Source of the DNA: Streptosporangiaceae bacterium | GTDB lineage: Bacteria; Actinomycetota; Actinomycetes; Streptosporangiales; Streptosporangiaceae | Length of the DNA stretch: 6,085 nucleotides | Assembly (NCBI GenBank): GCA_030045295.1 | Contig: JASIGD010000008.1 | Location: forward strand, 1 to 6,085 | Reading direction: 5' to 3' | Part shown: positions 4,964-6,085 of the stretch, piece by piece | Layout of the letters: each line of letters opens with the position of its first letter | Position numbering within the stretch: position 1 is the stretch's first letter | The notes under the pieces: generated by a model | Seen by the model: the letters and a program-made list of their open reading frames with translations, nothing else | Database searches by the model: none | What the model was told of the DNA's origin: nothing | Position numbers and translations under genes: made by a program

Positions 4964-5545
4964 ATGAGACGAACCCAGGAACGGCAGGCCGCTGGCTGCG
5001 CAGCCGCTGCCATCCGCCCGGTACGCCCGACGGACCTGGCTGCGCTCGGCGACTTCTTCACGGGCCTGTCCGCGCGGACGCGCTACCTGCGATTTTTCGG
5101 CCCGGTCACCCCGGGTCCTGACCTGCTCCGTCTCCTGTCCGGCTCCGGTGACCACGCCGACGCCGTGGTCGCGGTGCGGGGCGGCGTCATCATCGGGCAC
5201 GCCATGGCAGCGGACGAGGCCGGGTCCCGCGGGACCCGGATGACCGACATCGGCGTGGTGGTGGCCGACGCGTGGCAAGGCCAGGGCGTGGGCTCGGCGC
5301 TGGTGCGGGCGCTGGTCGCCGGGGCTCAGGCCCGAGGCGTGACCTCGCTGGCCATGGAGGTACTGCCCGACAACTACCAGGTCCTCGCCATGATCAAGGC
5401 CCACTGGCCCGGGTCTCGCACCGGGCATTCCCGGGACGGCGTCACCTTCCGCGCCGAGCTGCCGCGACACCGGCCGCAGCGCCCGGCACCGGCACGTCCG
5501 TTGTGGACGTCAGACGCCTTCCACGAGCTCCCTGAGTCGGCGTAG
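4964..5545 (+). CDS. GNAT-family N-acetyltransferase, Pat-like domain
   Basis: This 193-residue cytosolic enzyme should transfer an acetyl group from acetyl-CoA to an amine. The GNAT domain spans about residues 17-166. IRPVRPTDLAAL (17-28) is the first strand and helix. LSARTRYLRFFGPVT (35-49) is a signature shared with the GNAT domains of Pat-type protein lysine acetyltransferases. VGV-like strands lead to VVVADAWQGQGVGSALV (98-114), whose QGQGVG (105-110) is the acetyl-CoA pyrophosphate loop. MEVLPDNYQVLAMI (131-144) is the late strand and helix. There is no cyclic-nucleotide or acyl-CoA synthetase domain, so it is a stand-alone enzyme. A 30-residue Pro/Arg-rich tail runs into a 36 nt overlap with the convergent transketolase-like gene. 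The start at 4964 follows from the promoter. The divergent HxlR regulator probably controls it. Acceptor unknown: protein lysine or a small molecule. Confidence 0.88.
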   Translation: MRRTQERQAAGCAAAAIRPVRPTDLAALGDFFTGLSARTRYLRFFGPVTPGPDLLRLLSGSGDHADAVVAVRGGVIIGHAMAADEAGSRGTRMTDIGVVVADAWQGQGVGSALVRALVAGAQARGVTSLAMEVLPDNYQVLAMIKAHWPGSRTGHSRDGVTFRAELPRHRPQRPAPARPLWTSDAFHELPESA

Positions 5546-6085
5546 CCGGTCGGTCCGCTCCGCCGCGAAGCGTTCCAGTGCGCCCAGGATGTGCGCCTCG
5601 TCGAGGTGGGCCTCCTCGATGACCTCGGCGACCGAGCCGCCGGTGCGCCACCGGTCGTCCCAGTCCGACGACAGCGAGTACTCCCTGACCAGCGGGCCAT
5701 CAGCCCACTCCCGCATCAGCTTGAACGCACCGTTGGTGATGATCATGGCGTCGAGCCGCTCCGAAGGCCCGGCCACCGAGCGCCGGTACGCCTCGGGCTG
5801 GCGGGCGAACAGCTGCGGGCTGACCGTCGCGACGATCTTCACGTTGATGCCCCGCTCGGCCAGCGCAGGCAGCACGCTCACCACGTTCCGGGTGGGCAGG
5901 GTGCCGCGGACGAAGACTGTCCCGCCCCGCGGCTGATCCGGAATGTAGTCGCGCAGCACGTAGGCGCCACGCGCGGCGGCCAGGTAGGACGGGATGCCCA
6001 GGGCCTCGCGGTCGGGTATCTCCACCGGCGGGCGGGTCAGGTGCAGCGCCACGATCGGCACGTCGAGCGAGAACGCGGCGCCGAG
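5510..6085 (-). CDS. Transketolase-like protein, C-terminal part (continues past the right edge)
   Basis: The 191 residues seen end at a TGA at 5512-5510 and are open to the edge, beginning LGAAFSLDVP, so there is no start codon here. The fragment reads as the end of the central pyrimidine-binding domain and the C-terminal domain of a transketolase or E1-like thiamine diphosphate enzyme. PIVALHLTRPPVEIPDREALGIP (10-32) is followed by AYVLRDYIPDQPRGGTVFVRGT (42-63). A Rossmann-like C-terminal domain follows, including NVVSVLPALAERGINVKIVATVSPQLF (68-94), then a long tail HILGALERFAAERTDRLRRLREL. True transketolases transfer two-carbon units between sugar phosphates. The thiamine-binding residues would lie outside the window, so activity cannot be judged. 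The wording of the motifs suggests an actinobacterial transketolase-like group, not the classic tkt gene. Converges on the GNAT gene with a 36 nt overlap. Confidence 0.75.
   Translation of the reverse strand, partial: LGAAFSLDVPIVALHLTRPPVEIPDREALGIPSYLAAARGAYVLRDYIPDQPRGGTVFVRGTLPTRNVVSVLPALAERGINVKIVATVSPQLFARQPEAYRRSVAGPSERLDAMIITNGAFKLMREWADGPLVREYSLSSDWDDRWRTGGSVAEVIEEAHLDEAHILGALERFAAERTDRLRRLRELVEGV

Noticed and set aside
4495..5121. Plus-strand frame across the HxlR gene and the divergent promoters
   Set aside because: It is antisense to a clear winged-HTH protein and then runs through both promoters into the GNAT gene in the wrong frame.
2981..5545. A complete hydroxamate siderophore operon (N-hydroxylase plus GNAT acyltransferase)
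   Set aside because: The GNAT resembles Pat-type acetyltransferases, not IucB- or MbtK-type enzymes. It is separated by a gene on the opposite strand, and no synthetase, transporter or iron box is seen.
1..6085. CRISPR array, tRNA, insertion sequence or phage genes
   Set aside because: Apart from the two-unit tandem repeat at 137-196, no repeated spacers, cloverleaf, transposase motif or terminal inverted repeats were found when reading both strands.

Overview
The window comes from a high-GC actinomycete. By eye the GC content is about 70%, third codon positions are almost all G or C, GTG starts occur, and several genes carry a TANNNT -10 box only 6-8 nt from the start codon, as expected for leaderless actinobacterial mRNAs. 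The families present (an MbtG-like lysine N-hydroxylase, a Pat-like GNAT, an HxlR regulator of the YDSANC type) also point to Actinobacteria. I cannot name a genus.

Layout from left to right. Positions 1-61 hold the last codons of an unidentified plus-strand gene. Positions 62-207 are non-coding, with two small hairpins and a 2 x 30 bp imperfect tandem repeat. A Nudix hydrolase (208-900, +) converges on an MmcQ/YjbR-family gene (785-1222, -), and the two overlap by 116 nt. A 12 bp palindrome at 1228-1239 lies between the MmcQ/YjbR gene and a divergent YtcJ-type metal-dependent amidohydrolase (1314-2924, +). Next come an MbtG-like FAD/NADPH N-hydroxylating monooxygenase (2981-4252, +) and a 55-residue ribbon-helix-helix protein (4245-4412, +). 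The small gene overlaps the monooxygenase gene by 8 nt and is probably translationally coupled to it. An HxlR-type regulator (4432-4908, -) is divergent from a GNAT acetyltransferase (4964-5545, +), with interleaved promoters in a 55 bp gap. The GNAT gene converges on the 3' part of a transketolase-like gene (5510-6085, -), which continues past the right edge.

How the genes may work together. The most suggestive unit is 1314-4412: amidohydrolase, lysine-type N-hydroxylase and small DNA-binding protein, all on one strand. The N-hydroxylase closely resembles the mycobactin enzyme MbtG, yet no NRPS, NIS synthetase, siderophore transporter or iron regulator lies within the window. It may be an orphan siderophore enzyme or belong to another N-hydroxylamine pathway. 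The HxlR/GNAT pair looks like a self-contained regulator and target arrangement. The remaining genes look like ordinary accessory or housekeeping genes.

No rRNA, tRNA, CRISPR array, insertion sequence, transposase or phage gene was seen. All functions come from motif reading and remembered family features. No search was run.
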